Source: an uncultured bacterium
GTDB lineage: Bacteria > Cyanobacteriota > Vampirovibrionia > Gastranaerophilales > Gastranaerophilaceae
Direction of reading: 5' to 3'
NCBI GenBank assembly: GCA_900553205.1
Contig: USCK01000011.1
Location: forward strand, 1 to 24,591
DNA length: 24,591 nt
Numbering within the stretch: the first letter of the stretch is position 1; each line of letters begins with the position of its first letter. Below are positions 9,362-16,526 of this stretch, one piece after another. The notes below the pieces were generated by a model, which ran no database searches, had not been told where the DNA came from, and saw only the letters and a program-made list of their open reading frames with translations. A program made the translations under genes and the position numbers.

Positions 9362-9991
9362 TTAGCTGATAATTTTTGTCTGTAAAGCAAGTAAAACTGC
9401 CTGTGTTCTATTTGTAACCTTCAATTTCTTGAATATTGTATTCATGTGAGTTTTTACAGTAACATCACGAACAAACAGTTTCTTTGCGATATCTTGGTTG
9501 CTGGCTCCTTTAGCAACCAATGAAAGAACTTCTTTTTCTCTTTCGGTTAGTGGTTCAATATCTCCTTCAGGTTTTATTGATATATCCAAAGAAGTATTTG
9601 TTTTTTCAGTCTGCCATTTAGAACGTCTTAAGATAGCTTCAATTCTAGCCAGCAAGTTTGGTAAAACAAACGGTTTAACGATGTAATCGTCAGCTCCGAT
9701 TTTTAATCCTGAAACAATCTTATGTTCTTCACTGACAGCTGTTATCATTATAACAGGAATATATTTTGTGTTTTTATTTGTTCTGATAGCTTTTAATGTA
9801 TCCCAGCCGTCCATATTAGGCATCATTACATCTAGTAAAATTAAATCTATTGAAGAATAATCTTTTGATAAAATCTTTAGAGCCTGAACTCCGTCTTCTG
9901 CAACCGTAACATTATACCCATACATCGGAAGTGCTTCTTCCAAATATTTTGGGTTATCATCTACTATTAAAATTCTTGCAAAATCTTCCAT
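9362..9991 (-). CDS. Response regulator, REC plus LuxR-type HTH
   Basis: The 209-residue protein has a receiver domain (1-120) with the acidic pair D11/D12, phospho-acceptor D54 in LLDVMMP, T84 and K106 all present. A LuxR/NarL-type helix-turn-helix (~145-205, LTEREKEVLSLVAKG...TVKTHMNTIFKKL) follows. It should act as a phosphorylation-controlled DNA-binding regulator. An in-frame TTG lies further upstream (10003), but ATG 9991 is preceded by TGAGGAAT, in which the TGA is the stop of the upstream regulator gene, so the two are translationally linked. No histidine kinase is present in the window. Confidence 0.93.
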   Translation of the reverse strand: MEDFARILIVDDNPKYLEEALPMYGYNVTVAEDGVQALKILSKDYSSIDLILLDVMMPNMDGWDTLKAIRTNKNTKYIPVIMITAVSEEHKIVSGLKIGADDYIVKPFVLPNLLARIEAILRRSKWQTEKTNTSLDISIKPEGDIEPLTEREKEVLSLVAKGASNQDIAKKLFVRDVTVKTHMNTIFKKLKVTNRTQAVLLALQTKIIS

Positions 9992-9999
9992 GTTATTCC

Positions 10000-10650
10000 T
10001 CAAACAATATTTTCTTTAAGAGCTTTAATTGCTGCTTGTAATCTGTCATCTACTTCTAATTTTTGAAGAATACTTGCAACATGGACTTTTGTCGTGTTTA
10101 CGCTCACAAAAAGCTTTTTAGCGATTTCTATATTGCTGTATCCCTCAGTAATCAGCTTGAGAATTTGTGCTTCTCTCGATGTTAAATTATACAATAGTTT
10201 AGCATCTGAACAATCATTCATTTGTTGTGTATTTGTAGCAGCTTTAAGAACAATATTTGATATACTTGGGTCAAACCACGATGCACCGTCAAAAACTGAA
10301 TTAACAACATTGATTAGTCTGTCAAGATTAATTTCTTTCGAGCAATAAGCGTTTGCACCTGCTTTCAAGCTGTTAAGTACATCTTTTTCATCACTGTGAG
10401 ATGTAAGGATAACAATTTTTATATTCGGGTTAAGGTGTTTGATTTCTTTTGTCGCTTCAATCCCATCAATTTCAGGCAAGCCCAAATCCATAATTACTAA
10501 ATCAATTTGATTCTCTTTTACTATGATATAAGCATCTTCTGCAGATTTAGCTTCAAATATCGTATTTACATAATCAACGCCTTCAAACGTTGTTTTTAGA
10601 CCAAATCTTGTAAGCTCATGGTCTTCTACAATTAAAATGTTGTGTTTCAT
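10000..10650 (-). CDS. NarL/FixJ-family response regulator
   Basis: The 216-residue protein has a receiver domain with E9/D10, phospho-acceptor D55 (VIMDLGLPEIDG), T83 and K105. A LuxR-type helix-turn-helix (~150-208, LTSREAQILKLITEGYSN...TTKVHVASILQKL) follows. The domain order and spacing match NarL-family regulators. It differs from the neighbouring regulator at most positions, so the pair is not a recent duplication. Its start lies 35 nt inside the end of the upstream TPR gene, with AAGGTAGC just before ATG 10650, and its stop forms part of the ribosome binding site of the next gene. Confidence 0.93.
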   Translation of the reverse strand: MKHNILIVEDHELTRFGLKTTFEGVDYVNTIFEAKSAEDAYIIVKENQIDLVIMDLGLPEIDGIEATKEIKHLNPNIKIVILTSHSDEKDVLNSLKAGANAYCSKEINLDRLINVVNSVFDGASWFDPSISNIVLKAATNTQQMNDCSDAKLLYNLTSREAQILKLITEGYSNIEIAKKLFVSVNTTKVHVASILQKLEVDDRLQAAIKALKENIV

Positions 10651-12118
10651 TTGCTACCTTGTTTGTTATGTATTTCTGTGAATTATTTAATTCAGATTCT
10701 TTTTTCTTTAATAAATTTTGATAATAATAGTATTTGTAATTCTTGTCATCAATATAATTTGCTATGGTCAGATATTTTTTAGCAAGAGTTAAATCTCCCT
10801 TTTCTAACATTATTCTTGCCAAATCTATCCAAGCATCTTGATACATTATATTGAGAGATATAGATTTTTTTAAGAAGTCTATATCGTTTTCTTCGTTACC
10901 TAACCCCAGTCTGTAATATGAGATATATGAATTCGGATATTCCTTGATGATATTTTTGTATATATCATTGCTTCGTTTAGCACCTGAAATCTTTGAATAT
11001 GCAGATGCGCGTTTTTCTTCTGTAATTTGCTTGAGAAATTTAGAAGATGAGGCTTGATTATAGTATTTAATTGCGTTCTTCAAATCACCTTCTTTGGTTT
11101 TTAAATCACCCATAACAAGCAAACAATTCGGATTGTTCTTTGTTATCTTGTTTGCCTTTTGAGTGTATTCCAATGCTTTTGGATAATCTCCTTGCTCAAA
11201 AGAGCATCTTGCAAGCATAGAATATAATTTTGCGTTATCTTTTTTGTTTTTATTATTGATAGAGCTTTGGAATACTCTTGATGCTTTTACATAATTCTTT
11301 TCAGCAAAATAATACATTCCTAAATGGAAATTTTTATCAAAAGTCTTTTGAGAGATAAGATACATAATATATTCTTCGGACGAATTAATTTTATCCAAAA
11401 GCAGTGCTGTTGTAATATGTTGTGACTTTATCTCTTTAATAATTTTTTTAGAAATCTTGCCTTTTTTGTCGCCTGAAATAATTTTTGCGTCAAGAATCTT
11501 GTAGCTGATGTTTTCAGGATTCATTTTGATAGCGTTAGTAATATATTTTTTTGCATTGATAATATCATTTTGTTTAAAATACCCTAAAGCCATTAAGTAG
11601 TTGGCATAGTCATAATCGTTCAAGTAACGTTGATATTGCGATAGCTCTGTTGTCGATTCTTTTGCTTGGTCATTGTACATAATGTTTGATGACAATTCTG
11701 CGAGTATCAAAGTATCCTCTGTTGACATTGAAACTTTCGGATAGTAAAAGTTTTTTATATCATTTTGATTAATATTTGAGATATCGTTATCTTTAATATG
11801 ACTAAAAGCCTTGTTTGACAAATCAAACAAACCGAACTCTGCAGTTTTGTTTGCCAATAGTAACAAATAGAAATCGTTAGATTTGTTTTTTTCTATTAGC
11901 TTATTAAAATCATCGTACGCAATTTTTATATTCAAGTTCTCAAACTTATTTATAGATTCAAAGAAGGCTTTTTTGAACTCATTGTTTGAGTTTGCTTGTT
12001 CTTGATTTTTTACAACATCAGTAGAAAACATTGGGTCTGAATATTGCTCTGCAAACACATTCCCTGAAAATAGTATTGAAAATAATATGGAATAGGTTAT
12101 TTTATGCTTGAGCTGCAT
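10616..12118 (-). CDS. Exported TPR-repeat protein
   Basis: The 500-residue protein has an N-terminal signal peptide (hydrophobic core SILFSILFSGNVFA, likely cleavage after Ala23), so it should act outside the cytoplasmic membrane. Most of the mature part (~60-470) is helical TPR-like repeats; clear units include LGMYYFAEKNYVKASRVF, YSMLARCSFEQGDYPKALEY and LLVMGDLKTKEGDLKNAIKY. It overlaps the upstream GAF/HD-GYP gene by 17 nt and the downstream response regulator by 35 nt. Placing an exported scaffold in a signalling operon suggests it may be part of a sensing or envelope-assembly pathway, but no partner can be named. Confidence 0.88.
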   Translation of the reverse strand: MQLKHKITYSILFSILFSGNVFAEQYSDPMFSTDVVKNQEQANSNNEFKKAFFESINKFENLNIKIAYDDFNKLIEKNKSNDFYLLLLANKTAEFGLFDLSNKAFSHIKDNDISNINQNDIKNFYYPKVSMSTEDTLILAELSSNIMYNDQAKESTTELSQYQRYLNDYDYANYLMALGYFKQNDIINAKKYITNAIKMNPENISYKILDAKIISGDKKGKISKKIIKEIKSQHITTALLLDKINSSEEYIMYLISQKTFDKNFHLGMYYFAEKNYVKASRVFQSSINNKNKKDNAKLYSMLARCSFEQGDYPKALEYTQKANKITKNNPNCLLVMGDLKTKEGDLKNAIKYYNQASSSKFLKQITEEKRASAYSKISGAKRSNDIYKNIIKEYPNSYISYYRLGLGNEENDIDFLKKSISLNIMYQDAWIDLARIMLEKGDLTLAKKYLTIANYIDDKNYKYYYYQNLLKKKESELNNSQKYITNKVANETQHFNCRRP

Positions 12119-13754
12119 TTACAAGAGTCCCCATATAATAGAAATTAAATTTATCGACTAATTCAGAGTCACTTCCTGCATTGATTTTGTTGTATAAATC
12201 AAGCAAGGTATATTGAGATAAAAGTTCTTTATCTTCTTGTTTTAAGAATAAATGGTTTTCTGTTAAAAATACTTCTGTAATTTTATCAAGTTTGATAGAC
12301 AAGAATTTATCAACAACATTTTTGTCAAAATGAGTTCCCGAATCCCCGATAAGAATGCTGATAACTTTTACTATCGGCATTTTATCACGATAGTGTCGCT
12401 TTGATGTAATTGCATCAAATACATCTGATACGGCAAGAATTCTGCCACCAAAAGGTATTTCTTCACCTTTTAGGTGTCTGTAATAACCTGTTCCATCATA
12501 TTTCTCGTGGTGAGAACAAGCTATTTCGGTTATCAATTTAAACTCATCTGACATGTGAATCTTTTCAAGAATATTGTGCGTAATCTCAACATGTTGTTGG
12601 ATATGCTGATATTCTTCCGGTGTAAGTTTTCCTTCTTTTTGCAATACGGAATCTCTAATCCCGATTTTTCCGATATCGTGCAAAGCTGCAGCTTTTTGTA
12701 TAATTTCTATATCTTTTTCGCTCATATTAAACTCTTGAGCAATTAGTGTTGCATACATTCTAACTCTGGTTGAGTGACCGGATGTGATTTTGTCACGAGC
12801 ATCGATAGAAGCTGCTAAAGTACTGATAAAACTGTCAAATACAATTTTTTGCTCTTTTAATAATTCGTTCTGACGCTCGAAAAGTGTTGCATTTTCAAGA
12901 GAAATACCTGCGCTTGAACCGATAGTTACCAAAAGGTCTTCATCTTCTTCCGTAAAACATCCGGTCATTTTGTTCAAAACTTGAAAGACACCTATAGTTT
13001 CTTGGTTTATGTTTTTGATAGGCATACATAAGATTGTTTTTGTCTTGTAACCTGTTTCTTTATCAATATTTTTGTTAAACCTGCTGTCAGAATAGGCATC
13101 TTTAATGTTAATTGTTTCACCTGTTTGAAAAGCGTGTCCTGCCAAACCTTGGTCAGCCTTAAATCTTAGCTCTGTACTGCCAAGTCCTAATGCAACTTTT
13201 GACCATAATTCGTCAGTTTCTTTATCGTACAAGAACACTGTGCATCTGTCGGCTTGGATAGCCTCTTTGGTTTCTTCTGCGATTGTTTGCATAAGTTTAT
13301 CAATATTCTTTTCTGCAGCAACTGCCTGACCGATTTTTACGAGTGCTAAAAGAGGGTCTTTTTTTATGGCTGAAATATACATACTGCCGTTTGGAATACG
13401 ATTCATGATTTCTGTAATTTCACGCAAGAAATTTTCGTTGTTATATTTTGTCGCATATCTTTTAGCGTTGTTGTAATGTAGCGAATAAATATTGTTATTT
13501 TCACTATAGTTGAGGTATCCGAGTAAAAACTCATACAAAATTTTATCAGAGTTGTCGTTAGAGGGTTCAAGGAAAATTTTTGCATCTTCAAAATTCATAA
13601 GTGCAGAATTGAAATCTCCGTTTATATAATTAACAAGCCCGAGTAAACAGTTAAATGCTGAAGGATAAATAGAATTATCTTCATGTTTAAGCGCTTTTTG
13701 TGGGTTATCAGCAATTTTGTTAAGTAAATTTGTTATATATAATTCTTTGTTCAT
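12102..13754 (-). CDS. GAF plus HD-GYP cyclic-di-GMP phosphodiesterase
   Basis: The 550-residue protein has a helical, TPR-like N-terminus (~1-115), a GAF domain (~145-290) and an HD-GYP domain (~310-490). The HD motif is intact (LHDIGKIG, H359/D360), as are HHE (415-417) and DGTG. The GYP motif reads GYY, with Tyr425 where the family has Pro. The GAF domain carries NKxxxxFxxxDE (N261, K262, F267, D271, E272), the signature of cyclic-nucleotide-binding GAF domains. HD-GYP proteins hydrolyse cyclic-di-GMP; a small cyclic nucleotide could be the input here. The gene heads the minus-strand operon, with GAGG before ATG 13754 and a promoter at 13786-13814. Confidence 0.93.
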   Translation of the reverse strand: MNKELYITNLLNKIADNPQKALKHEDNSIYPSAFNCLLGLVNYINGDFNSALMNFEDAKIFLEPSNDNSDKILYEFLLGYLNYSENNNIYSLHYNNAKRYATKYNNENFLREITEIMNRIPNGSMYISAIKKDPLLALVKIGQAVAAEKNIDKLMQTIAEETKEAIQADRCTVFLYDKETDELWSKVALGLGSTELRFKADQGLAGHAFQTGETINIKDAYSDSRFNKNIDKETGYKTKTILCMPIKNINQETIGVFQVLNKMTGCFTEEDEDLLVTIGSSAGISLENATLFERQNELLKEQKIVFDSFISTLAASIDARDKITSGHSTRVRMYATLIAQEFNMSEKDIEIIQKAAALHDIGKIGIRDSVLQKEGKLTPEEYQHIQQHVEITHNILEKIHMSDEFKLITEIACSHHEKYDGTGYYRHLKGEEIPFGGRILAVSDVFDAITSKRHYRDKMPIVKVISILIGDSGTHFDKNVVDKFLSIKLDKITEVFLTENHLFLKQEDKELLSQYTLLDLYNKINAGSDSELVDKFNFYYMGTLVNAAQA

Positions 13755-13785
13755 ATCGCCTCAAGAATAGTGTACATTTAAGTTA

Positions 13786-13814
13786 AATATATACTATTTT
13801 TAGCTTTTTTTCAA
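13786..13814 (-). promoter_or_regulatory. Promoter of the HD-GYP/response-regulator operon
   Basis: On the minus strand, TTGAAA (13809-13814, 5/6 match) and TATATT (13786-13791, 5/6 match) are separated by exactly 17 nt. Transcription would start near 13779, giving a ~25-nt leader with GAGG before ATG 13754. The -35 box lies inside one arm of a perfect 8-bp hairpin (13811-13830). Confidence 0.6.
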
Positions 13815-13830
13815 GAAATTATTTTCTTGA
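13811..13830. repeat. Perfect hairpin spanning a stop codon and a -35 box
   Basis: TCAAGAAA and TTTCTTGA flank the 4-nt loop TTAT. The hairpin covers the stop codon of the exported-protein gene (13819) and overlaps the -35 box of the next operon. On the minus strand it is followed by A residues, not U residues, so it is not an intrinsic terminator in that direction. A role as a binding site or as an mRNA-end stabiliser is possible. Confidence 0.5.
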
Positions 13831-14685
13831 TTTAATGTTGTTTTCAAACTGTTTCAGAACATCAGTGCCCACTAATTGCTCAAGTCTTGAACGGGCATCT
13901 GTAAAGTTGCCGCGAGCTTTTGCCAGTTGGTCCATAGATTCCCTGTAATAGGCATCCGTAATCAAAATAACTTCTCTTGTCGTGTCTTGCGCTTTTTCGT
14001 AGTTTTCAAGTCTGTGTTTTGCCATTTTTTCGGTCATTTCAAGTATTTCTTTGTTGGTCATGTAGTCAAAATAACAATCTACGACTTTTTGTTGTAGCTC
14101 ATCAACCTTGCGAACCAATATAATCATGTCGGCATCGCCGACTTTAGTAAACTTGTAGTTCAGCGCTTTTGTATCTTGTGACATTATACCGAGAGTGTTA
14201 CCACCAACCAAAGAGGCACATGCCAGTAACGGGTTTCCTGTTGTTGCTCCGAGTAGAGTTGACATGCTTGCGATACTTGTAAGAACTTTTTTTATTGCGT
14301 TGTTGTCAGGCTTATCTTTGTCAGGGTTTGCAAGTTTGTATAATGCGTATTTTATTGTATCGCTTTGAGTCGCAGCACCTTGCCATAAGATAGACAAATC
14401 TCCGAGCATATCTTTGTAGTCTATTTCTAAAGACTGAGAAATTTCTGATGAGATTCTTTTAATACTCAAATCTGCATAAGTCAGGTTTTCTATTTTATCT
14501 TGTCCTATTACTTTGACAGTTTCTTTTTGAATCTTTGTATCAACTTCAATCTTGTTTTCGATATCGTTTGTTGTTCCGACTCTATACGCAGGGTCTTTTA
14601 CGCTGTTTAAGTCCTCGTATTCAATCCCTATTGCAGAAGATTGTATTATCAATGATACCAATATTAGTGAAACCAGTTTTCTCAT
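13819..14685 (-). CDS. Exported helical protein of unknown function, intact paralogue
   Basis: The 288-residue protein starts with a signal peptide (MRKLVSLILVSLIIQSSA, likely cleavage after Ala18). An N-terminal module contains LSILWQGAATQSDTIKYALYKLA, then a Gly/Ala-rich hydrophobic stretch (~130-165), then a long helical, coiled-coil-like C-terminus (~190-285) ending RLEQLVGTDVLKQF, loosely reminiscent of outer-membrane efflux helical hairpins. I recognise no family. ATG 14685 overlaps the TGA of the upstream reading frame (ATGA), so the two were translationally coupled. The upstream locus (14682-15463) is a paralogue broken into two frames. Confidence 0.82.
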   Translation of the reverse strand: MRKLVSLILVSLIIQSSAIGIEYEDLNSVKDPAYRVGTTNDIENKIEVDTKIQKETVKVIGQDKIENLTYADLSIKRISSEISQSLEIDYKDMLGDLSILWQGAATQSDTIKYALYKLANPDKDKPDNNAIKKVLTSIASMSTLLGATTGNPLLACASLVGGNTLGIMSQDTKALNYKFTKVGDADMIILVRKVDELQQKVVDCYFDYMTNKEILEMTEKMAKHRLENYEKAQDTTREVILITDAYYRESMDQLAKARGNFTDARSRLEQLVGTDVLKQFENNIKSRK

Positions 14686-15020
14686 TTTATATTCCCTTTC
14701 ACTAATGTTGCATTGAAGTCATATTGATAAATAGAAAGTTTATCTACAGCAGTTTTTCCTGCCAGTCTTTGTAATGTAGAATGGTATTTTCTTGCAAGTT
14801 GTTCTTCTTTGTATTCTTGGATTTTTAAGTTGTCATATAATGACGAAGATATTGCAATATCAAGGATATCATCTGTTTCAAGTGCTTTTTCGTAGTTTCT
14901 GCTATACAACAACATTCTTGAACGAGTGTCTTTTATCGCATTCAAAGAGTTTTTGTAATTGTAGTATGTTGAAATCAAAGTGTCCTGCAGATTCTCTATC
15001 AAACCTGCAAGCTCAATCAT
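14682..15020 (-). CDS. C-terminal fragment of the frameshifted paralogue
   Basis: This is the second part of the broken gene, readable from ATG 15020 as 112 residues. The frame stays open upstream to 15185, and that extension (SAGRLAQQLINKK...PLTDTEM) still aligns with the intact paralogue, so ATG 15020 is probably not a genuine start. If translated alone it would be a helical peptide lacking a signal peptide. Its TGA overlaps the ATG of the next gene. Confidence 0.5.
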   Translation of the reverse strand: MIELAGLIENLQDTLISTYYNYKNSLNAIKDTRSRMLLYSRNYEKALETDDILDIAISSSLYDNLKIQEYKEEQLARKYHSTLQRLAGKTAVDKLSIYQYDFNATLVKGNIK

Positions 15021-15079
15021 TTCCGTATCTGTCAGAGGAACTTCTTGTGGTACATTCTTTTTGTTAATTAATTGTTGAG

Positions 15080-15463
15080 CTAAACGACCTGCTGAGAATC
15101 TACTAAAGTCGGTAAAAACGAAGCTCCCGAAACTACTGCAGACAAAGTCTTTGCCATAAGTGAGGAGTGTATTCTTCTTTGACTTTCAGGTGTCGCAAGT
15201 TTTTTTAGTGCAAACTCAATAACCTTGTTGTTTTCGACAGTACCTTTCCAAAGAATTTCGATATCAGCAATATCTTTTTCTTTTTGTAATGATATCAATT
15301 CGTCCAAAACTCGTTGATCAGTGACAAGCAGAGAACCTTTAATTGTCTTTTGTTGTTGAGGTAGTTTGTAAGTTTCTTTTGGCATCGCATCAAGTGTAAT
15401 CTCCTCTATTGCATAAGAGGGTAGAGCCGTTGCTATTAATAATAATATTACAAACTTTTTCAT
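15080..15463 (-). CDS. N-terminal fragment of the frameshifted paralogue
   Basis: This is the first part of the broken gene. The frame can extend to 15520, but ATG 15463 is preferred because a clean signal peptide begins there (cleavage likely after SYA, residue 18), exactly as long as that of the intact paralogue. The resulting 127 residues end soon after the ILWKG module at TAG 15080, out of frame with the rest. No strong ribosome binding site is seen. Confidence 0.55.
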   Translation of the reverse strand: MKKFVILLLIATALPSYAIEEITLDAMPKETYKLPQQQKTIKGSLLVTDQRVLDELISLQKEKDIADIEILWKGTVENNKVIEFALKKLATPESQRRIHSSLMAKTLSAVVSGASFLPTLVDSQQVV

Positions 15464-15490
15464 AATAAATTTATAGCATGATGATGCTGA

Positions 15491-15521
15491 AAAATCCAAA
15501 CGAGGGTATAGAAAATCCAAA
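15491..15521. repeat. Two AAAATCCAAA direct repeats, 21 bp apart
   Basis: AAAATCCAAA occurs at 15491-15500 and 15512-15521, a centre-to-centre distance of 21 bp (two helical turns). The pair lies in the divergent region between the exported-protein operon (-) and the TPR gene (+), just upstream of the minus-strand start at 15463. The spacing fits a regulator binding on one face of the DNA; no regulator is identified. Confidence 0.35.
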
Positions 15522-15633
15522 AAACGATAACTCTTTAAAATAAAAATATAAATCTAATGGTCTATAAATATCAACCATACGGATGTTACCCACTCAAACC
15601 ATAATCTATACAATAGACTGTGGAGAGAGGTAG

Positions 15634-16413
15634 ATGAAGATAGATATCAAAAATGAAACTAAAAAAGTTTCAGATGTATCTGTGAAGGTTAATCGCAAAG
15701 ATGCGTCTGAGGCTTATAAGCTCTGTGTGAAAGGTGATGCCTTAAGGCTGGCAAACCTTCACCAAGAGTCTGTTTCTAAGTATCTTCAATCTATTATGCT
15801 AAAGCGTGAGAACCCTGATTCCTATTATGGATTGGGTGTCTCATATAAATATCTCGGCAACTATGACAAGGCTATTGAATGTCTTTTGAAGAGTGCTGAA
15901 CAAGATAGCCAAAAGTTTGATACATTTTATGAGTTGGGTATATGCCATTTGTTGAACGGTAAACCTGAAGGTGCGATAGAGTATTTGATAAGAGCAATTC
16001 TTTTGGACTCAGAGAACCCTGATGTCCAAATCCAATTAGCTTTGGCGCATGAACTTGTTGGTGAAGAAGATTTAGCGATGCTCATTTATAACAAACTTAT
16101 CGAAACAAAACCCGGGTATTTGAAGGCATATAGTCATAAGGCTGCTTTGCTGATTTGCCAAGGCAAATATTTTGACGCAAGCAAAGTATTTTTTACGATT
16201 CTAAAAAAGAACCCGAATTATCACAAGGCATATCTCGGTATGGGAGTTTGCTTTGAGAACCTGCATAAACCTGTTGATGCAAAGAGATATTATAAGAAGT
16301 TTTTGGATAAAAAACCTAACTCAAAACATGCCGGATATGTTCAATCTAAGTTAAGCAATTTGCGCAAAAATAAAAATGTCAGTAATCCTATAGGGCTAAG
16401 GTTGAGTGATTAA
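15634..16413 (+). CDS. Cytosolic TPR-repeat protein
   Basis: The 259-residue protein has no signal peptide. After a ~25-residue charged N-terminus it is almost entirely tetratricopeptide repeats, about six units, including YYGLGVSYKYLGNYDKAIEC, FYELGICHLLNGKPEGAIEY and AYLGMGVCFENLHKPVDAKR, each with the Gly/Ala and Pro spacing of TPRs. It should be a protein-binding scaffold. GAGAGAGG sits just before ATG 15634. A possible promoter is TTACCC (15586-15591) and TACAAT (15609-15614) with 17-nt spacing, the -35 being poor. A terminator hairpin starts at its stop codon, so it is a single-gene unit, divergent from the exported-protein pair. Confidence 0.88.
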   Translation: MKIDIKNETKKVSDVSVKVNRKDASEAYKLCVKGDALRLANLHQESVSKYLQSIMLKRENPDSYYGLGVSYKYLGNYDKAIECLLKSAEQDSQKFDTFYELGICHLLNGKPEGAIEYLIRAILLDSENPDVQIQLALAHELVGEEDLAMLIYNKLIETKPGYLKAYSHKAALLICQGKYFDASKVFFTILKKNPNYHKAYLGMGVCFENLHKPVDAKRYYKKFLDKKPNSKHAGYVQSKLSNLRKNKNVSNPIGLRLSD

Positions 16414-16444
16414 ATAAACTTGTGTAAGATTTATCACTTTTTTG
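16406..16444 (+). terminator. Intrinsic terminator of the TPR gene
   Basis: GTGAT-T-AAAT (from 16406) pairs with ATTTATCAC (ending 16437), with a single bulged T, followed by six T residues. The stem includes the TPR stop codon. Confidence 0.65.
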
Positions 16445-16468
16445 TCTTTCTTTATCCTTTTTTAGATT

Positions 16469-16497
16469 TTGTTCACTTAAAATTTTTCTGTTATAAT
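16469..16497 (+). promoter_or_regulatory. Promoter of gatA
   Basis: A perfect -10 TATAAT (16492-16497) lies 17 nt after TTGTTC (16469-16474, 3/6 match). Transcription would start near 16504, leaving a ~23-nt leader that contains the AGGAG ribosome binding site before ATG 16527. Confidence 0.55.
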
Positions 16498-16526
16498 AAT
16501 TCCATTAATAATGTTTAGGAGAAGTT

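Larger units (their letters stand above)
14682..15463 (-). pseudogene. Frameshifted paralogue of the exported protein
   Basis: Two reading frames together make one protein like the downstream 288-residue one. The first (15463 to 15080; start at the ATG before MKKFVILLLIATALPSYA, a signal peptide) contains IEILWKGTVENNKVIEFALKKLATP, matching the ILWQG...KYALYKLANP module. The second (open from 15185 to 14682) matches the helical C-terminus, including NLQDTLISTYYNY against ELQQKVVDCYFDY and LQRLAGKTAVDKL against LEQLVGTDVLKQF. Both segments keep the same spacing. A -1 shift within 15083-15185 joins them; a run of five A (five U in the mRNA) at 15114-15118 is a likely spot for a lost base. It could be a true pseudogene, a sequencing or assembly error, or less likely programmed frameshifting. 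Confidence 0.75.

Noticed and set aside
9349..9390. Upstream start for the pentapeptide-repeat gene
   Set aside because: The extra 14 residues would overlap the preceding gene, whereas ATG 9348 has a well-placed AGGAGC.
13801..13830. Intrinsic terminator after the exported-protein gene
   Set aside because: The hairpin is perfect, but on the minus strand it is followed by A residues; the T run lies on the wrong side.
15083..15185. Programmed -1 ribosomal frameshifting in the broken paralogue
   Set aside because: The only slippery-looking site is G UUU UUA, not a proper X XXY YYZ heptamer, and no strong downstream hairpin is apparent. A lost base is simpler.
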